Source: JBFISM01 sp041608535 (GTDB taxonomy: Bacteria; Actinomycetota; Acidimicrobiia; Spongiisociales; UBA5794). From it: a stretch of 12,691 nt of DNA. The position numbers were made by a program, and so were the translations under genes. The stretch is taken from assembly GCA_041608535.1 (NCBI GenBank), contig JBFISM010000108.1:1-12691 (forward strand), read 5' to 3'. This document shows positions 6,842-12,691 of this stretch, piece after piece (positions within the stretch are counted from its first letter, which is position 1; each line of letters starts with the position of its first letter). A model generated the notes under the pieces. The model did no database searches and had not been told where the DNA came from. It worked only from the letters and a program-made list of their open reading frames with translations.

Positions 6842-7200
6842 CCATCAACACCGACGAGCTCCGCACGGCTCTCGAACCGCTGCTCGAGGCGATCGGCGGC
6901 GAGATCGTCGAGGCGGATGCGATCGAGACCGGCGACATCCCCATCGCGCTCGGCGACGAGACGGTGCTCGGGGTGCGCATCCTCGGGCTCGATGGGGCGC
7001 TCGATCGCATGGTGCAGCAGATCGAGAGCGAGCTGGGCGCTCCCCTCCCGCAGCTCGACAGGGTCGGCAAACAGCGCGCCGTCCGCCTGCTCGACGAACG
7101 CGGCGCCTTCCTGCTCCGCCGCTCCATCGAAGACGTCGCCGACCTCATGGATGTCAGCCGGATCACGATCTACAACTACCTCAACACGATCCGCGGGTAG
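6838..7200 (+). CDS. YheO/DauR-type helix-turn-helix DNA-binding protein
   Basis: This 120-residue protein ends with a DauR/YheO-like HTH domain (HTH_22). The segment AVRLLDERGAFLLRRSIEDV (81-100) is followed by ADLMDVSRITIYNYLNTIRG (101-120), where S-R-I-T-I-Y-N-Y-L is the recognition helix. Typical YheO proteins are about 240 residues with an N-terminal PAS-like domain. Here the first 70 residues are short and acidic and I cannot match them to that domain. The ATG at 6838 overlaps the preceding stop. It is probably a cytoplasmic transcription factor. The small ligand-binding partner encoded just before it could supply the missing sensor domain, and the divergent hydroxylase operon is the obvious candidate target. 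Both proposals are inference from position. Confidence 0.82.
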   Translation: MTINTDELRTALEPLLEAIGGEIVEADAIETGDIPIALGDETVLGVRILGLDGALDRMVQQIESELGAPLPQLDRVGKQRAVRLLDERGAFLLRRSIEDVADLMDVSRITIYNYLNTIRG

Positions 7201-7398
7201 CGGACAGCCCTGTCGGGATAGGCCGGCGGTCGCGGCCCGAGCAGCACCCCGAGAGGGAATCCTTCTGTCAGCAGTCTGCGCGGTAGGGGTCTGCTTTCAC
7301 CTCTCGATCTGCGACCGTTGCGATCCCCCATCATTCGTCCGGCTTGGCGTCAACGCCCCTACGCTTTGGCGAGCCGGGAGAAGACGGACCGGCGGCTC

Positions 7399-8424
7399 AT
7401 GACCAAAGCGGAGAAGCGGCGCATCGTCCTACGAATAGTTGCCTTCACGGCGCCGCCGGGGGCGCTGATCGGTGTCGTTATTGGCTACTTGCTCGGCGGT
7501 GGTGGCGTGCGCTCGATGGCATCGGGAGCGCTGATCGGGTTCCTCATCTCGAGCGGAATGGTCGCCTTCGAAGTGAGCTGGGCGGTCGGACTCCTACCCC
7601 GCCGGTGGAGGGAAGCGCCCTTCCTCGTCGTGCTACTCACGAGGAGTCTCGTATGGCTCGGGATCATCCTTGCCGGGATCAGCCTGCCGCTGCTCACCGT
7701 GGCGCAGGTGCCGATGAACGAGCTCGTCGATCCGACCTTCACGACGACGGTACTCGTCACTTTCGTGGCGGCACTGGTCGGCAACTTCGTCGGGCAGGTG
7801 AACCGCCTGCTGGGACGTGGCGTGCTGGTGCGGCTGATCCTCGGCCGGTACCACCGGCCCCGTGAAGAAACCCGCATCTTCCTCCTCATCGACTTGAAGG
7901 GCTCCACCCAGATCGCCGAACGACTCGGCAACCTCCGCTATCACACCTTTCTCAAACGGTTCATCGACGACGCCACGTACAGCGCCGGACGCCACGGCGC
8001 GGAAGTGCACCGCTACGTCGGCGACGAAGTGATCTTCACGTGGCTCGAGCACAAAGGCGTCGCCGATGCGGCGTGCGTGCGGGCCGTCTTCGCCATTCTC
8101 GACACCTTCGATGCAGCAGCCGACGAGTACATCGATGCGTTCGGTGTCGTCCCCGCCGTCTGGGCCGGCCTCCATCTGGGCACCGTGGTGACCGGCGACA
8201 TCGGCTCGGTCAAGCACGAGATCGCTTACCTCGGTGACACGCTCAACACAGCGGCGCGGATCGAGCAAGCGTGTAGAGAGTTCCAGCGGCCGTTCCTCGC
8301 CTCGGCAGACGTCATCGCCGCCGTCGAGCTCCCACCCCACGTGGAGGCGGAGAGCCTCGGCCCCATAGATCTCCGCGGCAAACGCACCTCTGTCGAGCTG
8401 CTGGCCGTGGCCCGGCAGAGCTGA
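7399..8424 (+). CDS. Membrane-bound class III adenylate/guanylate cyclase-like protein
   Basis: The protein has 341 residues. The N-terminal half has four likely membrane segments at about 12-35, 41-64, 75-100 and 115-136. A class III cyclase domain fills about 155-340. Metal-binding aspartates are Asp165 (FLLIDLKGST) and Asp209 (RYVGDEVIF). The transition-state pair is Asn283 and Arg287 in LGDTLNTAARIE. By alignment to mammalian adenylyl cyclase, the base-recognising Lys and Asp positions are Arg205 and Ala276. This is not the canonical adenylyl or guanylyl set, though other bacterial membrane cyclases with similar RYVGDE motifs exist. The product, cAMP, cGMP or other, cannot be assigned. 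The ATG at 7399 was preferred to one at 7318, whose extra 27 residues are arginine-rich and unlike a membrane protein start. The ribosome site is weak. The gene looks monocistronic. Confidence 0.87.
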   Translation: MTKAEKRRIVLRIVAFTAPPGALIGVVIGYLLGGGGVRSMASGALIGFLISSGMVAFEVSWAVGLLPRRWREAPFLVVLLTRSLVWLGIILAGISLPLLTVAQVPMNELVDPTFTTTVLVTFVAALVGNFVGQVNRLLGRGVLVRLILGRYHRPREETRIFLLIDLKGSTQIAERLGNLRYHTFLKRFIDDATYSAGRHGAEVHRYVGDEVIFTWLEHKGVADAACVRAVFAILDTFDAAADEYIDAFGVVPAVWAGLHLGTVVTGDIGSVKHEIAYLGDTLNTAARIEQACREFQRPFLASADVIAAVELPPHVEAESLGPIDLRGKRTSVELLAVARQS

Positions 8425-8537
8425 GCAAACCCCGGCGGTACGAGCGAGACGGTATGAAGTCTCGAGAGGCTTGTCCGGGATCGGTTGCACGAACCCACAC
8501 GCCGCCAATCATTCGGAGGGCCCAGCCGGCCTGCCGG
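8425..8537. other. Convergent intergenic region with a weak hairpin
   Basis: The cyclase and sulfotransferase genes end facing each other across 113 bp. A 6-bp stem, CGAGAC (8445-8450) with GTCTCG (8459-8464) around an 8-nt loop, lies 20 bp after the cyclase stop. It has no T-run, so a role as intrinsic terminator is only possible. Nothing else is evident. Confidence 0.25.
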
Positions 8538-9362
8538 TCAGCTCCAGTCGGGGGATTGCCAGCCGAGCAGCATCTCCAGCTTGGCGTTGGCCTCGTCGAA
8601 GACGTTCTTGAGGCGCCCCCGGACGGCCGGATCCATCGGTGGATAGCCGCTCGACGTACGCCGGTTGAACCGGCCGACCAGCGACTCGGCCCGTTTGGGA
8701 AGCCGGCGGGCCCACTCCCGGAGCCGCAGCGAGCGAAACTCGAGAAACGGGTTCACCGGTTGGCCGAGATTCGCCGGCCGGTACGTGTCGTCGACGCCGA
8801 TGAACCGGCATACGCTGGCGTAGACCTCCCCCGGTTTGGCCACCAGATCGTCGAAGGTTTCCACGTGCACGGCGCTGCGGTCGAAGCGTGCCAGCACGCT
8901 CTCGATCTGCTCGCCGTACCGCCCCCGGGCCACGTAGGCGGCGGGGCCGATGTCCTCGCCACCCAGCTCCCGGTCGACCACCTCGGCGAAGCCCTCGTCG
9001 ATCTTGGCGCGGGCCCGGTCGTGCCAGTAATGCGAGTAGGCCCGATCCATGGGGTTGCGCAGCATGATCAGGAGCTTGACGTCGGGCAACGTCTGCTGGA
9101 TGCGATCGAGGGCCTCGGAGCGAAAGATGTAATTCGGGGTGGCCTCGCCGACGGCCACCGCTCCGGCGCTGTCGGGGAACTGCTCCCGATACCAATCGAG
9201 ACCCAGGTCGTATTTGGCATCGAAGTAGTGCACCTCCTTGGCGCTCGACACTGCGATGTCGGGGTGGTCCCGGAGGTAGCTGTTGAGCGCCGTGGTGCCG
9301 CAACGCATTGCCCCGGCGATGATGTAGTCGGGGAGCCGGTTCCCCGCGGAGGCCGAAATCAT
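8538..9362 (-). CDS. PAPS-dependent sulfotransferase (last gene of the surface-glycan operon)
   Basis: This 274-residue cytoplasmic-type sulfotransferase has no signal peptide. The 5'-phosphosulfate loop is YIIAGAMRCGTTALNSYL (13-30), with the basic residue and GTT of the family. The 3'-phosphate motif is LLIMLRNPMDRAYSHYW (97-113), with Arg102 and Ser110. KEVHYF (42-47) matches the conserved segment of heparan-sulfate-like sulfotransferases, and RYGEQIE follows further on. The enzyme should move sulfate from PAPS to a sugar hydroxyl or amine. The ATG at 9362 was chosen because it overlaps the upstream glycosyltransferase stop as ATGA and directly precedes the first conserved strand. The 104-codon upstream extension lies wholly over that glycosyltransferase and is a shadow. 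The neighbours imply a glycan acceptor, which is inferred. Confidence 0.88.
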   Translation of the reverse strand: MISASAGNRLPDYIIAGAMRCGTTALNSYLRDHPDIAVSSAKEVHYFDAKYDLGLDWYREQFPDSAGAVAVGEATPNYIFRSEALDRIQQTLPDVKLLIMLRNPMDRAYSHYWHDRARAKIDEGFAEVVDRELGGEDIGPAAYVARGRYGEQIESVLARFDRSAVHVETFDDLVAKPGEVYASVCRFIGVDDTYRPANLGQPVNPFLEFRSLRLREWARRLPKRAESLVGRFNRRTSSGYPPMDPAVRGRLKNVFDEANAKLEMLLGWQSPDWS

Positions 9363-10255
9363 CGCCGGATGCGGTGGGCGATGCGGCCCGTCTCGTACTT
9401 GGCTCGTGACGCCAGGTCGCTGCCGAAATCGCCGGCGTGACGTACTGCCCAATAGCCGGCAAAGCCGAGACATCGCAGCTTCTCGGCGGGGCTCATCGGC
9501 ACCCGCCGGATCGAATCGACCATGCCGCCCCAGGCCAGCCAGTTCGACATCATCGGGGCCCGCTGGTTCGGGTTGAAGAACGAGGCCGTTTGCTGGGTGG
9601 GCGTCGCACTGTGCTGTTCGGAATGGAGCCGGAACATGAAGAGCGGGTCCTCGATGTAGGTGAACCGTCCCCACATCGCCAGCTCCTGGAGGAAGGTGAA
9701 GTCGGCGGCGTGGTAGTTGCGCAGCAGGGCGGTCTTCCCCAGCACGGATCGCCGCATCACGCCGAAGATCGGCGGCGCCTTGAGACGATCGCCGATGTAG
9801 GCGCGCAGCCTGGCGGATGGCTCGTCGAAGTCATAGGTCTTGGTGCTGTGCAGCGTCTCGACGACGTTTCCGTCCTCGTCGATGCGGTGGGTGGCCGTGA
9901 AGGCCAGCACCGCATCCGGCTCGGCGTCCAGCGCCGCCACACAGCGCTCCAGGAAGTCCGGTGCGATCAGATCGTCGTGGGCGACCCACTTGAAGTACTC
10001 GTTGGTGAGGTGCGGTACCAGCGAGTTGTAGTTGCGATGGGCGCCGATGTTCTCCGGATGGATCCGGTAGCGGAAGCGCTCGTCCTTGTCGGCGAATTCG
10101 GCGAGGATGTCGTGGGTGCCGTCGGTGGAGCCGTTGTCGGAGACGAGCACCTGGAAATCGGTGAAGGTCTGGTCGGCGAGGTTCTGCAACGTCTCGCGCA
10201 GGTAGTTGGCCCCGTTGTACACCGGCACCCCGATACCCACACGTGGTTCAGCCAT
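9359..10255 (-). CDS. Family 2 glycosyltransferase
   Basis: This 298-residue GT-A fold glycosyltransferase opens with VGIGVPVYNGANYLRETLQN (6-25). It has the nucleotide-binding SDNGSTDGT (39-47) and, as the metal-binding DxD equivalent, AHDDL (92-96). The acceptor-side region, with a FGVMRRSVL segment and WGRFTYIEDPLFMFRLH, is typical of rhamnosyl-like GT2 proteins, but the donor cannot be told. There are no membrane helices, so it probably acts on a lipid-linked or soluble acceptor at the inner face of the membrane. The ATG at 10255 has a good AAGGAAGG ribosome site and overlaps the upstream glycosyltransferase by 8 bp. Its stop overlaps the downstream sulfotransferase start. This supports stepwise building and sulfation of one glycan. 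Confidence 0.9.
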   Translation of the reverse strand: MAEPRVGIGVPVYNGANYLRETLQNLADQTFTDFQVLVSDNGSTDGTHDILAEFADKDERFRYRIHPENIGAHRNYNSLVPHLTNEYFKWVAHDDLIAPDFLERCVAALDAEPDAVLAFTATHRIDEDGNVVETLHSTKTYDFDEPSARLRAYIGDRLKAPPIFGVMRRSVLGKTALLRNYHAADFTFLQELAMWGRFTYIEDPLFMFRLHSEQHSATPTQQTASFFNPNQRAPMMSNWLAWGGMVDSIRRVPMSPAEKLRCLGFAGYWAVRHAGDFGSDLASRAKYETGRIAHRIRR

Positions 10256-11156
10256 GGGCGGCCTTCCTTCCCCGGTTCCAGCTGCTCAACGGTCGCAGCG
10301 CCTGGCGGGGTATCGCCGTGGCGACGATGCCCTTCCACGCGCCGCGATGGGTGGGGTCGTGACGCAACGCCTCGACAAACGAACGCAGCGCCCTGCCGCG
10401 GCTACCCGCCGTGAGATGGAGATGGCCCATGCGGACATGGTAGAAAGCTCGCGACGGACCGTCGGCGTAGATCACGTCCCCGTGCTTGGCGCGGAGCCGT
10501 TCCCGCCCGGCGATCCTGGCTGCGATCCCGATGCTCGTGTCGTTGTCGATGGTGCGCACGGCGTACACGTCGGGGAGCAGCACGAAGGGCCGCCGCTTCG
10601 CCAGCTCGAGCACGAAGTCGACGTCCTCGGCGGCGCCGAACGATTCGTCGAAGCGCACGGTCTTGGCCAGGTCGGCCTCGACGAGCAGTGAGTTGATGTG
10701 TGGCGTCTGGCTGCGGCCAAAGCGGCGCACGGGATCCGTCACCTGCTCCGGGGAGCGAGGTGGCCCGCTCGATGGCTGGACCACACCATCTGCGGTGCGA
10801 TGGGCGATCACGGCCCCATCGGGGCCCGACCCGGCGGCCCCGAGACAGGCACGCAGCTTGCCGGGCAGCCACACGTCGTCATCGTCGAGAAAGGCGATGT
10901 AGCGACCGGTGGCGGCGTCTATGCCCTGGTTGCGGGCGCGGGTGGGCCCAGCCGCCGGTTCGTTGCGGATGACCTGTACGGCCGGATCGGCCAGGACCCC
11001 GTCGGTGGCTACAGGAGGTTGCGAGCCGTCATCGATGACGATGATCTCGGTGGGTGCGTCCTGCGCCAGCACCGACTCGACCGCTTTCACCAGGAGTTGG
11101 GGCCGGTTGTGGCTCGGGATGACCACCGACACGGTGGGCTGCACCGAGTCGGTCAT
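10248..11156 (-). CDS. Family 2 glycosyltransferase
   Basis: This 302-residue GT2 protein has the opening TVSVVIPSHNRPQLLVKAVE (8-27), the nucleotide-binding IDDGS (41-45), RARNQGIDAATGRYIAFLDD (73-92) and the metal-binding acidic run DDDD at 91-94, followed by WLPGKL. An AAEDVDFVLEL segment supplies the ED pair usually found as catalytic base in this family. The C-terminal region is basic (RKAAHG end) with a repeat-like helical stretch about 230-270. The ATG at 11156 has GAGG just upstream. It is the second gene of the operon, 66 bp after the first sulfotransferase. Sequence divergence from the next gene suggests a different linkage or donor rather than a recent duplication. The sugar specificity is unknown. 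Confidence 0.9.
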   Translation of the reverse strand: MTDSVQPTVSVVIPSHNRPQLLVKAVESVLAQDAPTEIIVIDDGSQPPVATDGVLADPAVQVIRNEPAAGPTRARNQGIDAATGRYIAFLDDDDVWLPGKLRACLGAAGSGPDGAVIAHRTADGVVQPSSGPPRSPEQVTDPVRRFGRSQTPHINSLLVEADLAKTVRFDESFGAAEDVDFVLELAKRRPFVLLPDVYAVRTIDNDTSIGIAARIAGRERLRAKHGDVIYADGPSRAFYHVRMGHLHLTAGSRGRALRSFVEALRHDPTHRGAWKGIVATAIPRQALRPLSSWNRGRKAAHG

Positions 11157-11222
11157 CGCCTCGCAAGCCGATCGAGAACCGGGAGGTTGCCTGAGTTCAC
11201 GTGTCTGCAGCGAGGAAGGCGC

Positions 11223-12086
11223 TCAGACGCCATATGGCGTCTTCCACGAGGACAGATCGATGTCGAGCATTCCCTCGAGCTGCTTGATGTCGGGGTCGAG
11301 CACGTCGAGGATCTCCCGCTGCAAACCGGCGTCGGGCGTCTCCCGGCCCTTCACAGTGTTCAGGTGGTCGAGCCTGGAATGCACTGCCCGAGTCCACCGG
11401 TTCTTGGCTGCCGTCTTCTCGACCACACCGAGGGCACGCTGCACCGCCGGGCTGCGCCGCCGCCGCCCGGGGTTGAGCCGCTTCTGCTCCCCCAGTTCCA
11501 CGGGCTCGACACCGAGTTGGGCCAGCAGATCCCGGTGGACCCTCTTCGAATCTCTCTTCAGATCGGCGAACTTCACGAAGGAGATCTGCTCCTTCGGGAA
11601 GAGATCGAGATAGCGGGCGATCTGCTCACCGAACCGGGCCACGGCGAGGTAGTCGAGACCATCACGGAAGTCCGCAGACTCGGCGGTGCGTGGCGCCCCC
11701 AGCACGGCAGTGCGGAAGTCGGTCTCGCTCTCGATACCCACGAACACGTGGTGGTTGTGCAGCGACGCCAGCACCTCGACCGGGTGACGGAGATGAACGA
11801 CGATCTTGGCGTCGGGTGACATGGCGTGGATCGATGTCGCGGCTTTGGTGGAGAAGAGATACCACGGCGTGGCATCCCCGCGCAGCTTGCAGTCACCCCC
11901 TGCGTCAAACAGCGCGAGGTATTCGTCGTGATCCGTGATCGCCTCGGTCATGTTCAGGTCAAGAGCGTGATAGCCGGCCTCTTTGGGTCGCGACATCATG
12001 ATGTCCGGATGGGCATCGAGCCAGAAGGACAGAGACGTCGTCGCCGAGCGCGGTGGCCCTACCAAAAACAGGTTTGGTCGTTGCAT
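11223..12086 (-). CDS. PAPS-dependent sulfotransferase (first gene of the surface-glycan operon)
   Basis: This 287-residue sulfotransferase has the 5'-phosphosulfate loop FLVGPPRSATTSLSFWL (7-23), 3'-phosphate motif KIVVHLRHPVEVLASLHNHH (94-113) with Arg100 and Ser108, and KEAGYH (35-40) at the conserved KE segment. The loop has Ala in place of the usual Gly before the TT pair. RFGEQI and KFADL in the middle resemble the other sulfotransferase in the operon, but the rest is divergent. The ATG at 12086 follows a purine-rich GTGGGGGAA ribosome site. The open frame upstream (173 more codons) runs over the divergent cytidylyltransferase gene and is a shadow. It is likely a cytoplasmic enzyme acting on a saccharide made by the adjoining glycosyltransferases. 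Confidence 0.88.
   Translation of the reverse strand: MQRPNLFLVGPPRSATTSLSFWLDAHPDIMMSRPKEAGYHALDLNMTEAITDHDEYLALFDAGGDCKLRGDATPWYLFSTKAATSIHAMSPDAKIVVHLRHPVEVLASLHNHHVFVGIESETDFRTAVLGAPRTAESADFRDGLDYLAVARFGEQIARYLDLFPKEQISFVKFADLKRDSKRVHRDLLAQLGVEPVELGEQKRLNPGRRRRSPAVQRALGVVEKTAAKNRWTRAVHSRLDHLNTVKGRETPDAGLQREILDVLDPDIKQLEGMLDIDLSSWKTPYGV
11225..11242. repeat. Perfect 18-bp palindrome at the 3' end of a sulfotransferase gene
   Basis: AGACGCCATATGGCGTCT is fully self-complementary and covers the last codons and the first base of the stop of the first sulfotransferase gene. It precedes a 66-bp gap to the next gene. It could be a protein-binding site or a small RNA hairpin, or it could be chance in coding DNA. 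No T-run follows it. Confidence 0.5.
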
Positions 12087-12287
12087 GATTTCCCCCACAT
12101 GAATCCCACCGCTTCGCAGCTTACCTCTCCGGCACGACGAGTCCGCAAGAGATTCTGCCGACGCCCGTGTTCTGCCGGCGGATATGGGCCCAGCGGCCCA
12201 GAGTGGTGCGACTAACGTCGCAGCCATGTTCGTTCTCGCACCGGCGCCGGCTGTCGCGTGTCGGGGCCAGCGCGCACTGGGTCGGGT
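12087..12287. promoter_or_regulatory. Divergent promoter region of the surface-glycan locus
   Basis: These 201 bp lie between the leftward sulfotransferase and the rightward cytidylyltransferase and must hold both promoters. On the minus strand, TTGCGG (12143-12148) and TAAGCT (12118-12123) form a weak promoter-like pair with 19-bp spacing, placing transcription about 25 nt before the sulfotransferase ATG. On the plus strand no convincing pair is seen. TAACGT (12213-12218) is a lone -10-like hexamer. No long repeat or operator is obvious. Confidence 0.35.
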
Positions 12288-12691
12288 ATGGGTCTGAAGG
12301 TCGTACTGTTCTGCGGGGGACTGGGGACCCGGCTGCGGGACTACTCCGATGCCGTGCCCAAGCCGATGGTGCCGGTGGGGTCCCGACCCATCATCTGGCA
12401 CGTGATGAAGTACTACGCCCACTACGGGCACACCGACTTCATCCTGGCGCTGGGGTACAAGGCCGACGTCATCAAGAATTTCTTCCTCAATTACGACGAG
12501 GCCGGATCGAACGACTTCGTGATGTCGTTCGGCGGTCGCCAGATCGACTACATCACCACCGACATCGACGACTGGACCATCACCTTCGCCGACACCGGCA
12601 TCCACTCGAGCATCGGCGACCGGTTGTTGGCGGTGCGCAAGTACCTCGGTGACGACGAGATCTTCCTCTCCAACTACTCCGACGGCGTCAC
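12288..12691 (+). CDS. rfbF: Glucose-1-phosphate cytidylyltransferase-like sugar nucleotidyltransferase, 3' end beyond window
   Basis: An open frame of 134 complete codons runs from the ATG at 12288 to the window end. The start LKVVLFCGGLGTRLRDYSD (3-21) has the pyrophosphorylase G-G-x-G-T-R-L signature, and PKPMVPVGSRPIIWHVMKYY (25-44) contains the conserved lysine. The D-F-I-L-A-L-G-Y-K-A-D segment and the long insert with TTDIDDWTITFADTG are characteristic of RfbF/DdhA-type glucose-1-phosphate cytidylyltransferases rather than of RmlA. Near the edge, IFLSNYSDGV matches the catalytic N-Y-x-D-G. The enzyme would make CDP-glucose from CTP and glucose 1-phosphate, the first step to CDP-3,6-dideoxysugars or to CDP-linked sugars for O-antigen-like glycans. 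An in-frame GTG at 12258 is a less likely alternative start. The family is clear; the precise nucleotide and sugar specificity are inferred. Confidence 0.85.
   Translation, partial: MGLKVVLFCGGLGTRLRDYSDAVPKPMVPVGSRPIIWHVMKYYAHYGHTDFILALGYKADVIKNFFLNYDEAGSNDFVMSFGGRQIDYITTDIDDWTITFADTGIHSSIGDRLLAVRKYLGDDEIFLSNYSDGV

Noticed and set aside
9363..9674. N-terminal extension of the second sulfotransferase frame to 9674
   Set aside because: It lies wholly inside the glycosyltransferase gene in another frame. The ATGA-overlap start at 9362 immediately precedes the conserved first strand.
10698..11819. Long plus-strand open frame opposite a glycosyltransferase and a sulfotransferase
   Set aside because: It is an antisense shadow spanning two real genes and the gap between them, with no domain motif.
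12087..12605. N-terminal extension of the first sulfotransferase frame to 12605
   Set aside because: It runs antisense over the start of the cytidylyltransferase gene, and the sequence is low-complexity. The ATG at 12086 has a proper ribosome site.

Overview
The window is GC-rich, densely coded chromosomal DNA with frequent GTG starts, 4-bp start/stop overlaps and strong third-position G/C bias. Together with the gene content this suggests a high-GC actinobacterium, perhaps of the Acidimicrobiia type. That assignment is an inference and no marker gene in the window settles it.

Left edge (1-564): the C-terminal 84 codons of a probable PLP-dependent cysteine-synthase-like enzyme, followed by a gene-poor stretch. 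That stretch is dominated by a large imperfect inverted repeat (261-478) lying between two convergent transcription units.

Molybdenum hydroxylase operon (565-6454, minus strand, transcribed right to left): a fused 2Fe-2S/molybdopterin hydroxylase resembling the 'selenium-dependent xanthine dehydrogenase' family, an SsnA-like amidohydrolase, a YgfK-like dihydroorotate-dehydrogenase-fold/ferredoxin protein and a Nudix hydrolase. Spacing is tight (GTGA overlap, 13 bp, 10 bp). The xdh-ssnA-ygfK association is the signature of the orphan-SelD/selenium-dependent molybdenum hydroxylase systems known from E. coli and clostridia. Here the parts are pared down. YgfK lacks its central GltD-like FAD/NAD(P) module, SsnA lacks the N-terminal strands that precede its metal motif, and no separate FAD (YgfM-type) subunit or maturation gene (selD, yqeB, yqeC) is in the window. 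The route by which electrons leave the enzyme is therefore open. This is the most interesting region.

Divergent pair (6602-7200, plus strand): a thiamine-binding/MTH1187-type small protein and a YheO/DauR-type HTH protein, coupled by ATGA overlap. They share a 147-bp promoter region with the hydroxylase operon and are candidate regulators of it.

Membrane cyclase (7399-8424, plus strand): four predicted membrane segments followed by a class III nucleotide cyclase domain. Metal and transition-state residues are present, but the base-selecting residues are atypical.

Surface polysaccharide locus (8538-12691): a four-gene minus-strand operon reading sulfotransferase, glycosyltransferase 2, glycosyltransferase 2, sulfotransferase. 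It is divergent from a glucose-1-phosphate cytidylyltransferase-like gene that runs off the right edge. The set points to synthesis of a sulfated, possibly CDP-deoxysugar-containing, surface glycan.
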